Assembly: GCA_028386065.3 (NCBI GenBank)
Contig: JAKUCV010007199.1
Span: 1-64,000, forward strand
Source of the DNA: Turnera subulata
Taxonomy: Eukaryota; Streptophyta; Magnoliopsida; Malpighiales; Passifloraceae
Length of the DNA stretch: 64,000 nt
Direction: 5' to 3'
Shown here: positions 13,421 through 24,382 of the stretch, piece by piece
Numbering within the stretch: the stretch's first letter is position 1
Layout: each line of letters starts with the position of its first letter
Notes under the pieces: generated by a model
What the model was told of the DNA's origin: nothing
Database searches by the model: none
What the model saw: the letters and a program-made list of their open reading frames with translations, nothing else
Translations under genes and position numbers: made by a program

Positions 13421-13660
13421 AAAACTTGGCCCAAACACGGCCTCCCCACAAAAACTCTAAATATTCGAGATAAAACAAAAACCCTAAACCATAGGAGGTA
13501 AATGATGTAGAAAATCCTAAATCCATTCCATATCTCTTGCACAACTCCTCCCTATCTAATACATAATAATCTCACACATACCACAGTCCACGATAAGATG
13601 GTAAATGTCTTAAATCCCTCACGGCCTCGTGATTTTGATTCAATCTTCTGAAAATTTATC
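13421..13660 (+). pseudogene. Relic 5' end of an RPL14 gene (promoter, leader and ATG exon)
   Basis: This stretch matches the promoter and leader of the intact RPL14 gene at about 31920-32150 block by block. The shared blocks are GGCCCAAACAC/GGCCCAAATAC, CCCCACAAAAACT, ACAAAAACCCTA, GTAGAAAA, CATTC-ATAT and TCTCACACATA, then AAGATGGT at the ATG-plus-donor. The ATG is at 13598-13600, followed at once by GTAAAT, exactly as in RPL14, whose first coding exon is only ATG. No exon 2 or later exon follows before the copia LTR at 14150, so this is a truncated, diverged copy. It could still drive transcription, because the telo box (13479-13486) and a site II motif (13428-13433) survive. Confidence 0.7.
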
Positions 13661-14144
13661 AAACCTGATATATGCTAATTTAAAATAAAAAAAAAATAAT
13701 TTAAGTAGATAAAATTACATCAATATCTATATTTTCTATGCTTTGTATTGTATTTCCTAAAGCCACCCATTCTAATATGCAATTAATTGCAAACGTATGG
13801 TTGCTAATTTTATTATTTTGTGACCAATTTAAAATTGGTAATAAATTATTTTAAATAGGTTTTATGAAATTCATAAAACTTGAGAAAAATTGGTGGAATT
13901 GATGATAAGGTCGGGTTACAAAATTAATGTATTTTATGACAACAATAGAGTTAGCTGGAATTGTATTAAAAGTAGTTCCTAAAAAAAAAAGAAATAACTT
14001 CGGAAAAACAAGTTCTAAGAAATACCTAATGTTGACAAATTGGGATAGAATGACGAGAATGATATATGGTAGTCATAAAACACTTACATTCATCTATTTA
14101 TTATGTTTTCAAGTTTAGGTGGATTATTATCATGGGAAAATATC
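13661..14144. other. AT-rich flank left of the copia insertion
   Basis: No coding exon recognised. It would correspond to intron 1 of the truncated RPL14 copy, but no similarity to the intact intron is evident beyond the first few dozen bases. Confidence 0.3.
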
Positions 14145-14149
14145 AATTA
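14145..14149. repeat. Target site duplication AATTA, left copy
   Basis: AATTA directly precedes the TG of the left 223-bp LTR. The same five bases follow the last LTR at 31845-31849. They define the full outer element. Confidence 0.85.
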
Positions 14150-14372
14150 TGTTATAAAACAGTTTATGCACGTGGATGTCATGACCTATCTACCAAGCTC
14201 CATCCCATCTATATATATCAATATATATGAAATACAAAGTGAATATACAGCAGCAACGATGAGCAGAGCTTGCTCCTTCTTCATTTTTCTTCTCCACCAT
14301 GTCTTCGTCTCCACCATCTTCATACCTGTTCCAATTTCTTTGTTAGACATTAAAATCAAATATTTTACAACA
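14150..14372 (+). repeat. Outer copia element, 5' LTR
   Basis: 223 bp, TG...CA ends. Compared by eye with the two right-hand copies, the only difference is CAATATATAT here versus CAATGTATAT there. Confidence 0.9.
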
Positions 14373-14390
14373 CGTTATCAGCACGATAGT
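14373..14390 (+). other. Putative primer binding site of the outer copia element
   Basis: CGTTATCAGCACGATAG follows the 5' LTR directly, where the tRNA primer site belongs. It resembles but does not equal the initiator-Met type TGGTATCAGAGC. The position is the main evidence. Confidence 0.45.
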
Positions 14391-15219
14391 TTCTACCAGT
14401 TTTGAGGCAAAAACCAGTGCAAAAAAAAAATTGAAGAAAAAAAGTAAGGAAAACACTGGAAAAAAAAAACCAAACCGAAGAAGATGAACAGTAGTGCAAC
14501 CCCTCGGTTATTGTTCACACCGAAGGGATCCACGCCGCCGTTCGTCTCACCGCCACCACCGGCATGCTCCCCACGCCGTCGCCTACCCGCTACCGCTTTC
14601 TACCGTCGCTGCCGCCGCCGGACGCGTTGCCAACAGACGAAGACCCGACGGGAGTTGTCGGATCCGCTGGGACCCGCAGCCACCCACGAACCGACGGCAG
14701 CTGCATGCCCTCCTACCGCCGCCTTGTCCCCTGCCGCGTGCCCGTCGCCCGTCCTCGCCTCGCCTTGCCGCGCCGCCGCCTGCGAATGTTGAGGAAGAAG
14801 ACGACCCCGACCCGAAATGTGAATGGGTCAGTGGTCTGGGTCGGGTTTGACCCGCGGGTTGATGGGTTGTAGGCCTTGGACTTGGGCTACACTATTCAAA
14901 GGCCTGGGTATTGTTTTGGGCTGGACCTGGGCTATCCTATTCAAGGCCCGGTCGGGAAAAAAAAAAAACCTTTGCCGGGTACTGTTTATGACCCGTCAAA
15001 AAAAAAGGAGAGAAAAAAAAACAGAAGGAAGAAGGAGGAGGAGCATCCCTGACGTTTCGTTTTATGCAGGTAAGTCCCTACAATTCAGTCCTTAAGTAAT
15101 TTATATTCTCAATTTTATCCTAAACGAATATATTAATGTTTAATTAATGTTATTTTTGAGTGATTGAATGTTTAATTAATGTTGATCTTGGGAATTGAAT
15201 GTATTGTGAGCTCACGGTG

Positions 15220-15605
15220 AGTCCCGGAAATTAGTTTTTGGCGGTGAACAGTGTTTTTGGCCAGATTCCGACGATGAATAGTAAAACCGGCCTCGTGAAT
15301 AGTAATTTCCGGCACGATAAATAGTACTTTCCGGCGACCGTGAATAGCGATTTTCTCCGGAATCCGGCAAACCCAGAAGTGTTTGGCCGGAATTTGATGC
15401 CTCGGAAAAATAATCCGGCACGGTGAATAGAAATTTCCCACGACCGTGAATAGTAATTTCCGACGACCGTGAATAGTGATTTTGGCCGAAATCCGGCAAA
15501 CCCAGAAGTGTTTTGGCGGGAATCCGATGCCTCGAATTTTTTCCGGCAAACCTAGAAGTGCTTGGCCGGAATTTGAAACCTCGAATTTTTCCCGGCAAAG
15601 CCCGG
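15220..15605 (+). repeat. GTGAATAG / CCGGC short-unit array in the copia leader
   Basis: An imperfect array of the phrase CGACCGTGAATAGTAATTTC and variants, interleaved with CCGGCAAACCCAGAAGTGTT-like blocks (about 15362, 15494 and 15544) and GGAATTTGATGCCTCG-like blocks. Units alternate and are not exact. No ORF motif explains it. Confidence 0.65.
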
Positions 15606-15743
15606 AAGACTGTTATATAAGCCCGGAAGGCCGTTATATTTATTATATTTATTGGCCGGCTAAGCTGCCTTTATCGTATAAGCGTATTATATATGTTATT
15701 GCTGAAAGATTTATCGAGTAAGCATATTTTTCTGTTTTTTCCG

Positions 15744-15990
15744 ATTGGGCTATTAAAAAGGCCCATTATTCATTTCATGGACGGCTAAGCCGCCTATTTC
15801 TTTACGTTTTAATTGGGCTCGCATAAGGCCCATTGCATTTAATTTCCAGCTATTTATTTTTAATTGGGCTATAATAGGGCCCATTGTATTTAATTTTCTC
15901 GTCTTTAATTTTACTTATGGGCTCGTACTAGGCCCATTATTTTAATTTCCTGCCATTTACTTTACTTGGGGTAATTAATATAAGGCCCCT
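15744..15990 (+). repeat. Array of facing TGGGC / GCCCA pairs in the copia leader
   Basis: Four units carry TGGGC followed 9-10 bases later by GCCCA: 15746-15765, 15814-15832, 15865-15883 and 15918-15936. A fifth, weaker one (TTGGGG...GGCCCC) lies at about 15966-15988. Later units are spaced 51-53 bp. Each can form a 5-7 bp stem, and each half is a site II-like (TCP-binding) motif. Spacers differ between units while the facing motifs stay. Confidence 0.7.
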
Positions 15991-16665
15991 TGCTTATTTA
16001 TTTTAATTAAGCATTTATATATTCAATTATGTTATTTGAATTAGGAAAATCGAAAATAAAAGCTATTACCACCAGAAGATGGAAATAATATAACCACCAG
16101 AAAGTGGATATTATACTTGCTTACCCTGAAGAAGTAATTTATTTTATATTCAATTTATTTTATGTTCAGTTTATATTATTACGCATTGCAATTTATTTTT
16201 ATTTACTTTTTAGTACTTTATAATTGTTTCTTAGAATAATGCTTGAAGCATTAGTCTCGAAGACAATGCAAAATTGACATCCATAGGGGGAGAATTATAT
16301 GTGTGTGGATGTCAATATAACAGAGCGTTTAGTCAATATAACAGATTATGACAATGACTAAACGCTCCAGAAGATCATAAATTCGAATATGTATAACAGA
16401 TTATGACAATGACTAAACGCTCCAGAAGAGCATAAATTCAAATATGTTCCTGAAGAATGCATGTTTTAATATGATCTAGAAGATCGTATATTTACGCGAG
16501 TACAGACACCCCCAGTAATAAAATGAATTATTATGGATCCCGATGAATTGACTCTGATCTATTCCCTGAAGCGAATAAAATAATTATTTGTGCCTGTGGG
16601 CGTAAATGAGAAAACAAATGGAAAAGGCTCAAAGCAAACATGCATCTTATTATTACATAAACGGA

Positions 16666-16670
16666 TACAT
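16666..16670. repeat. Target site duplication TACAT, left copy (gypsy)
   Basis: TACAT directly precedes the first base of the left gypsy LTR and recurs at 27172-27176 directly after the right LTR. Confidence 0.9.
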
Positions 16671-19588
16671 TGAAGCGCCCCGACCCGTATTTACCGTACA
16701 TGGTAAACACGTGTCGGAACTGTTCTTACTACAGTAGTAGACAGTACATACAATGTGTAATACAATACAAGCAATCCCCAAATACAATATTCGTCACCCG
16801 ATCCCGGGGACCATTATTCAATCCATTACACACCAATCTAATCAACAACAGATATAATACAGCAACAACAGCAATCTCACAATAGAAAGACAAGCAGCGG
16901 AAGACTAGAATGCAGATACAGTGGGGTATGGATCCGGAGTCAGGTGGAGAAGTAAACAGCAGCCGTCGAACATCGTACCTGAACAACGAACAACCAAACC
17001 TACGGGATGAAACCCCGCAGGCAAGGGGTGAGTCCGAAGTGCTCACCGACGAAAGATATACAGAGATATATTCAACCATAATACTTTCGAAGTAAACACA
17101 ACAATCATAACAATAAGCTCAAACAATCACAACACAAGAAAATTACCATAACAACTATACCAAGTCCAAAAGAATGCTTAATAATTTTTATTACCAATTT
17201 TATCTTCCGGGCCCCGTCACTGGACAAGCTAGGGTCGTACCTGGTTATTAACTAATTCTGGGTGCCAGGCCCCACCACAATCCGGGATCAACATCCCATA
17301 TCACAAATCCGGGATCAACATCCCAATATCTCAAATCCGGGATCAACATCCCAATATCACAAATCCGGGATCAATATCCCAATATCACAAATCCGGGGTC
17401 AACACCCCAACCAACTAACCCTCTGGCCATGACACCACAGAACTAGTCTCTAACCATCTAGTCGTACCACTACTTTCCAAGTGACAAATATATCATCATC
17501 TCAAATTCCAGTTCAACCCATTACTCTTTCATCAATTTCCCAATTTCTATTATCTCAGAATAATTCCACAGACTCAATCTCTTATCTCAAACTCATGACA
17601 CAAATTATTCAAAATTAACAGCTCAGCATTAATTCCAACACGTTATACACAAATCTATCACAATCCAACGACGGCATCAATAATTCCACAACAATCAGGT
17701 AACAGACAATAATTATTCCAGCAGAACAACCTAGCAGCAAAATACGCAAACAAAGAAACACACACAGCATTACGGGCACATATCAAGGTTTATCTATCCT
17801 CACCTTAGCCGATATCAAGTTTGGAACTGCCCCACAGACTCCAAGTCCGGCTCCTCAGGTATCAGCTCGTTATCAACTCCTATATCAAACAAATAATATG
17901 CACATATAAGTGGTATGCAATGTGATGCTACTACTGTATTACGAAAATTTAATACGGACTCGTCTCGGTTACTTCCCCGGGTTATCTCTATAGTCGTCAT
18001 AATTCACCATTTACTTCCCGGTGTCTAAATAATACTATTCTTATACCTATACTTACTTCCGGGTATTATTCCGGTACCATACCTAATTGATAATACCCCT
18101 TCCATCTATTTTCCAAATTATTCAAACATACTAATATAATTATTTATTTAATTTCCATTATTATTTCTCATGATTATCTCCTCAATTTATTTACTCTACT
18201 ATTGTTTATCACATTTATATTTTTCCCAAAAATACAAATTATTTTTATTTCTAAAATTATATCTTCTATTTATTTATTTCTTATTATTTATTATTGTTAT
18301 TATTTTTTTCAGGATATATAAATTTTTTTATAATTGAACTGGGCCAAAATAGTGCTGGCCCAACCTACTGCTCAGGCCCATCTCAAGCCCCAAGCAGGAG
18401 CCTAAGATCCGGCCCGCGCAGCAGGCCCATCAGCCACAGCCCAGCCCAAACCCATAGCATCCAACTCTACTGTCCAAGCCCAAACTCACTCAGCCCATAT
18501 ACCCAAACCATTCGGCCCACACCCAAAATCCAAACCATAACCCAACCTATACCCTAACCCATCCTTACTCTAGCCCAGGTCCAAGACCCAAGCGCGACCC
18601 GACCCAAACACCCATCATTCGGGTCGTGCTCACCTCGGTTGCAGGGGTGATGGCGCCGCGACGGAAGACCGACGGGCGGCGAGCGGCAGGAAGCGACGCA
18701 GACGGCGGTAGAGGAGGTGCGAGAGAAGGTTGCTCGGCTGCTGGGGCTCGTCGTCGACGGGCGGTGTGGAGAAGAGGTGGCGGCGTGGGCTTGGCTCGAT
18801 GGCAGCGGTGGCGATCTGCAGGAGGTGGTGGCTGGCGCGACTTGTTGCAACGGTGGCGTGGGAGGAAGGAGGAGGAGAGGAGGACGGCGGTCGTGGCTGC
18901 AGTGCAGGAGGAAGGTGGCGTGGTGGTCGGTGGCCGGCAGTGAGGGTCACGTTGGTGGTAGGAAGAAAAGAAAAAAAGAAAAGAAAAGAAAAGAAAATGA
19001 GAGGAGCAGGAAACGATGGCATTTACTGCTTCGGTGTGTGGGTGTTGTTTTGTTTTGTTTTCTTTTTTTTTTTTGGGTTGGATTTGTGAAGTAAGGGAGA
19101 GTATGGATTTAGGCAGTGAATTTGCAGAGCTTGGAAATGCTGGTGATGGTTGGTGTGTGTGTGTTGATGAGGAAGGAAGAGGAAAACAAAGAAATAAAAC
19201 AAACTGGAAGCGTGCAGGAACTGATCACGGGTTGCAACTGGCCATTCACATGCTCACAGTGAATGGCGGCTGCAGCCTCGACACTGTGCAGCATGTGAAG
19301 CGGGTTCCGTCCGGACCAGAAAATATTAATAATATCCCCTTGATTAATTCCTAGCCCGATAGCTCGGGGTTAATCCCGACTTTTCTCGACATTCCTGGAC
19401 CCGAAAAATTTCAACTTCGGTCCGGAAAATCCACAGAAAAATCCCGAGCGTGGGACAGGGCTCGGTTTCGGAATTCGAAGCGTAAATTACCATTAATTAA
19501 CTACCCAAGATTAATTTTAATGGTAATTAACTGTAAAGATAATTATTACAGTGGCGGTTAAAACATAAAAATTACCCGGGCTGTTACA
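16671..19588 (-). repeat. Gypsy 3' LTR (left copy on the plus strand)
   Basis: 2,918 bp; plus-strand ends TGAAGCGCCCCG and GGGCTGTTACA. It holds about 130 bp (about 17133-17264) that the other LTR lacks. The GC-rich stretch 18550-18950 gives long ORFs in many frames, which are composition artefacts. Confidence 0.92.
17279..17410 (-). repeat. 28-bp hairpin minisatellite in the left gypsy LTR
   Basis: Five units of about 28 bp with core AATCCGGGATCAACATCCC. Each contains an inverted repeat GGGAT-CAAC-ATCCC; the fifth is GGGGT-CAAC-ACCCC, where both arms changed so that pairing is kept. The fourth has loop CAAT. Confidence 0.85.
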
Positions 19589-19606
19589 GTCTACCCACCT
19601 TAAAAG
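19589..19606 (-). other. Polypurine tract of the gypsy element
   Basis: Read on the minus strand, TTTTAAGGTGGGTAGAC stands directly before the 3' LTR start. It is purine-rich and in the right place for plus-strand priming. Confidence 0.7.
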
Positions 19607-19623
19607 AATTTTGTCCCCGAAAT

Positions 19624-22600
19624 TCACTCCGGTGCTGTAAACATATGCGGATACTGAGAACGCATGTGCTCCTCAACTTCCCATGTAGACTCGTTCGCAG
19701 AGTGCTTGCTCCACTTAACCTTCACCATCGGAATGACTCAATTCCTCAACTGTCTGACCTCCCGGGCAAGGATCTGCTCCGGTAATTCTGTATATGTAAG
19801 GTCTCCTGCGACCTCAACATCTGCTGTAGTAACCACATGGCTCGGATCAGATCTGTACCTCCTCAGCATGGACACATGAAACACATCATGAATCCGTGAC
19901 AACTCCTCTGGTAAGGGTAGTCTGTACGCAAAGGGTCCAACCCTTTCCACAATCTCATATGGTCCAATGTACCTGGGACTCAGCTTCCCTCTCTTCCCGA
20001 ATCTGATAACACCTCTCCAAGGTGCAACTGGGAGGAAAACTCGTTCTCCCACTTGGTACTCCATCTCCCGGCGATGCTTATCAGTATAGCTCTTCTGTCG
20101 GTCCTGTGCTGCTCTCATACTCTACTTAACCTCCTGAATCTTGTCAACAGTCTACTTAACCAAATCTGGTCCCACAATCAAACGGAGACCTTCTTCATCC
20201 CAATATACTGGACTTCGGCATTTCCTTCCGTAAAGAGCTTAAAACGGTGGCATGCCAATGCTGGAATGAAAACTGTTGTTGTAGGCGAACTCTGCTAAGG
20301 ACAAATACTGATCCCAACTCCCACTGAAATTAAGAGCACAAGCCCTTAACATGTCCTCCAGCGTCTGAATAGTCCTCTCAGACTGTCCATCAGTCTGAGG
20401 ATGAAATGCAGTACTGAAACTCAGCTTCGTTCCCAAAGCTGCTTGCAGACTCTTCCAGAACCGTGATGTGAATCTCGGATCTCTATCTAAGATTATGGAC
20501 TTAGGAATCCCATGTAGTCTCACAATCTCCGCAACATACTGTTTCGCCAACTTATCCAAAGTATCTGTCTGACGGATGGGGAGAAAATGAGCTGATTTTG
20601 TAAGTCGATCAACGATAACCCAGATGGCATCATGTTGTCTCCAGGTCAACGGTAATCCAACCACAAAATCCATAGTGATCATCTCCCACTTCCACTCTGG
20701 TACTGACAAAGATCTCATCTTCCCTGCTGGAGCCTGATGCTCGGCTTTCACTTGCTGACAAGTGATACACTTAGCCACATACTCGGCTACATCCTTCTTT
20801 ATACGTGGCCACCAAAAATGACTCCTCAAATTCTGGTACATCTTGGTGCTTCCAGGGTGCATAGTATACGACGTCATATGTCCCTCTTCCAGAATCTGAC
20901 TGCGTAGGTCACCAACGCTGGGTACACATAAACGTTTCCCCAGCATCAATGCACTATCCTCAGCTATGCGGAACTTATCTTCCTTCCCACTACGGACTGC
21001 TTCCTTCAGCTTGATCAAGTCAGAATCTCCATCTTGTAATTCCACAATCCAGCCTCTCAAGTTAGACTTGACTTCAATATGGGTCAACAAAACTCCTGTC
21101 TCATCAACTGACAAATAAACTCCCATCTTCCCTAACTCGATGAGTGAGGACATCGAGTAAGTCGTGGAAGCATCTTCTGGCTTTCTCCGGCTCAAAGCAT
21201 CTGCCACAACATTAGCTTTTCCCAGGTGATACTCAATAGTATAATCATAACCATTCAGCAACTCAACCCAACGTCGTTGTCGCAGGTTAAGCTCCTTCTG
21301 AGTCATGATGTACTTGAGACTCTTATGATCTGTGAAGATCCGACATCTCTCTCCAGACAGATAATGTCGCCAAATCTTCAAGGCAAGAATCACTGCGGCC
21401 ATCTCCAGATCATGTGTCGGGTAGTTCTTCTCATGTGGCCTCAACTATCTCCAAGCATAGGCAATCACTCGACCTTCTTGCATCAGAACTGCTCCCAAAC
21501 CAAGACCTGAAGCATCACAAAATAGCACATACTCCACTCCTGGCTTAGGTACTGTCAAGACTGGTGCTGTCGTCAACTTCTTCTTCAGCTCATCAAAACT
21601 CTGCTGGCAGGCATCACTCCATACAAAGGCTTGATCTTTCCTCAATAGCTTGGTCATAGGACTAGCTATCAAGGAAAAACCCTCAATGAATCTCCGGTAA
21701 TATCCTGCAAGGCCAAGAAAACTCCTGACTTCGGGTACCGTTTTGGGCGGCTCCCACTCCAAAACAGCCTTCACTTTAGCAAGGTCAATCTTAATCCCAT
21801 CCCCGAATACAACATGTCCAAGGAATGCAACTTCCTCTAGCCAGAACTCACACTTGCTGAACTTGGCACACAACTCCTTCTCTCGTAGCCTCTGCAGCAC
21901 TACCCTCAGGTGCTCTTCATATTCTTCCCTACTCTTGGAATATATTAGAATGTCGTCGATGAAGACTACCACAAACTTATCCAAGAAGTCATTCAAAACC
22001 AAATGCATCAAACACATGAAAACTACAGGTGCATTGGTCAAACTGAAAGGAACCACTGTGAACTCAAAATGCCCATACCGAGTACGAAAGGCCGTCTTCC
22101 GTATGTCCTTCTCTGCAATCTTGACCTGATGGTAGCCGGATCGAAGATCAGTCTTAGAGAACACTGTAGCTCCCTGTAGCTGATCAAAGAGGTCATCGAT
22201 CCTGGGAAGCGGGTACTTGTTCTTCACTGTCACCTTGTTCAGCTGTCGGTAGTCCACACACATCCGCAAACTACCATCCTTCTTCTTCACAAAGATGACT
22301 GGTGATCCCCAAGGTGATGTATTGGGTCTGATGAAACCCTTCTCAAGCAGCTCATCAAACTGCTTCTTCAATTCCTGAAGCTCTATCGGTGCCATCCGAT
22401 ATGGTGCCATTGAGATAGGTGTCACTCCTGGCATCAAATTGATGGTATACTCGACTTCCCTGTCAGGTGGGAATCCTGGCAGATCCTCTGGGAACACATC
22501 TGAAAACTCCCTCACAACTATGACGTCTCCCAAAACCGGAGTCTGAACTTCCTCACCCTTGACATGGGTCAACAAAGCATCTGGGCCCAATGGCTTCATC

Positions 22601-24255
22601 CCCACGTCCTGATGAGCAGAGATACTACATGTAGCAGCAGCTCTCCCAATACCTGTCAACAAGATCTTATGTCCAGCTTCGGAAGTCAACAGCACTTCCT
22701 TGGTTCGATAGTTCACCATGACACTGTACTTGGACAACCAATCCATCCCCAAGATGATATCAAAACCTCCCATATTCATCACAATCAACCGTGCAAGAAA
22801 TACCTCGCTATTGTATGAAAGCGAAACATCTCTGCACACATGGGTTAATCTGACTACTATACCCGCAGGTAACCTAACCCTCATTAGACAAGCTAAACTC
22901 TCTCCCATACAGTTATGTAGGATTGCAAAGCTCTGAGCAATAAATGAATGTGTGGCACCAGGGTCTATCAATGTATAAGCAGTACTACCAAAAACTGTAA
23001 AGGTACCTGCTATAATATCAGCATTCTCTGGATCCTCCTCAGCAGTGATCACAAATGCTCTCGGCACTGCTGTACTCTGGTTCATGGCTGACTGGGTCCT
23101 AGCAGGAACAGCTCCACGTCCTCGACCTCGGCCAGCTCCAGAACCACTAGGAACACTGGCAACTGAAGCTTGCACCGTCTGAACAGGTGCTGAACCTCTA
23201 GATCTCCCCAACTTGGGACAATCATAACGGTAGTGCCCAACTTCGTTGCACTCATAACACCTCACCTGAGACAAAAGAGGTCTCAGGCGAGCACTCCAGG
23301 ATGAAGTTCCTCCAAACTGAGTCCAAGATCTGCCTCGGTTGTTGTAGTTGTTGTTCCATCCACGTCCCTGACTCCCTGGTATAAACCGGCTCTGTCCGTA
23401 TCCTGATCGGTTCGCTGGTGTCTGGAACCTCTTGTTCTGTCCCCCAGAACTCTGTGCAGTATGCCTCTTACGGATCTCCTGCTGCTCTCTCTCATTGCCC
23501 AGCCAAATAATCTCAGCTCTTAGGGCATCTGTCAGCATATCCTGGTAAGTCTCATAGACCTTGCAGCCCATGACTCTCTGGATACCTGATCGAAGACCAT
23601 CCCAGAAACGTTTGCATCTGGCCTCTGGAGTAGCTACAAACTCACTGGCATAGATGGACAAGCGGTTGAACTTGACCTCATAGTCATTGACTGACTGATC
23701 TGGTCCCTGTTGTAGTCCCAGAAACTCCCGTCTCAGTTGGTCCTGGTATACCTCGGAAACAAACTTCCTTCGGAACATCTCCATGAACTGGGTCCACGGC
23801 ATGGTGATAGGTGTTGGCATGTCCCTGGTGGTAGACTCCCACCAATCAACAGCATCTCCTCGGAACATGGCGGCGGCATATCTGGCCCACCTGTCGTCCC
23901 GGCATGTCAGCTTCAGCATAACCCTGTTTGTCTGTCTGAGCCATCGGTCAGCATCCTGTGGTGTAGTGACACCGGTGAAGACCTCGGCCCCAAGCTTCTC
24001 CAACTTCATGTACACTGGATCCTTAACTGGTCCCTGGTTCTCCTGTTCTCGAGCATCCATAGCTGCGATACGTGCATATCTGGCATCTTGCCTTCGCAGA
24101 ATCTGAGTGACCACATTCAACATCTGCATAGGATCTCCCATAGGAACATTCGGAAGGTGTTCTGGACCTCCCGCAACTTGCTGCGGTTGATCCACCGATA
24201 CCTGATCATCATCTAAGTGACCTCCAGCTTGCTGATTTCCTCCAACCGGATCCAT
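19624..24255 (-). pseudogene. Gypsy Gag-Pol polyprotein gene, interrupted by five stops
   Basis: One reading frame of 1,544 codons. Domains in order on the minus strand: Gag capsid-like region; zinc knuckle CX2CX4HX4C at about 23260-23220; aspartic protease with DPGATHSF (DPG in place of the usual DSG); reverse transcriptase with FIDD; RNase H with [11 protein letters not shown]; integrase with its HHCC finger and D-D-E residues; and a chromodomain-like end. In-frame stops lie at 21445-21447, 20239-20241, 20152-20154, 20122-20124 and 19735-19737, the last inside the chromodomain-like part. No frameshift is needed, so decay is by point changes only. The first 936 codons are still open. Confidence 0.9.
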
Positions 24256-24363
24256 TCGTACCTATATGAGAATGTATATGAATGCATGTCATATCATGTC
24301 GTGACAAATCTTATGCACAAATAAACAATCATGCAACCACAGTTATGTCCCTAATGACCTACT

Positions 24364-24382
24364 GCCTGCTCCGCTACCAAAC
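24364..24382 (-). other. Putative primer binding site of the gypsy element
   Basis: On the minus strand the 5' LTR end is followed by GTTTGGTAGCGGAGCAGGC. TGGTAGCGGAGC differs at two positions from the initiator-Met type site TGGTATCAGAGC. The site is inferred from place plus similarity. Confidence 0.6.

Larger units (their letters stand above)
14391..16665 (+). other. Leader and gag-region remnant of the outer copia element
   Basis: Non-coding sequence between the primer site and the gypsy insertion. 14480-14830 is GC-rich with overlapping Pro/Arg-rich ORFs in several frames and no recognisable Gag motif. 15000-15060 is A/G-rich. 15220-15600 and 15740-15990 hold two repeat arrays (listed separately). 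From 16060 on come short CxGAA hairpins and two near-copies of a phrase containing CAGATTATGACAATGACTA (about 16341 and 16396). Confidence 0.5.

Noticed and set aside
14484..14872. Overlapping Pro/Arg-rich ORFs in several plus-strand frames
   Set aside because: GC-rich composition opens several frames at once; there is no Gag or other motif, and the stretch lies in the copia leader.
17279..17410. CRISPR-like regularly spaced repeats
   Set aside because: Units are contiguous 28-bp tandem repeats without unique spacers, in a plant LTR.
18554..19089. Long ORFs on both strands (also at 26149-26877)
   Set aside because: They lie inside the GC-rich part of the gypsy LTRs, appear in many frames and change with small LTR differences.
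21226..24216. Plus-strand ORFs within the gypsy region
   Set aside because: They are antisense shadows of the minus-strand Gag-Pol frame.
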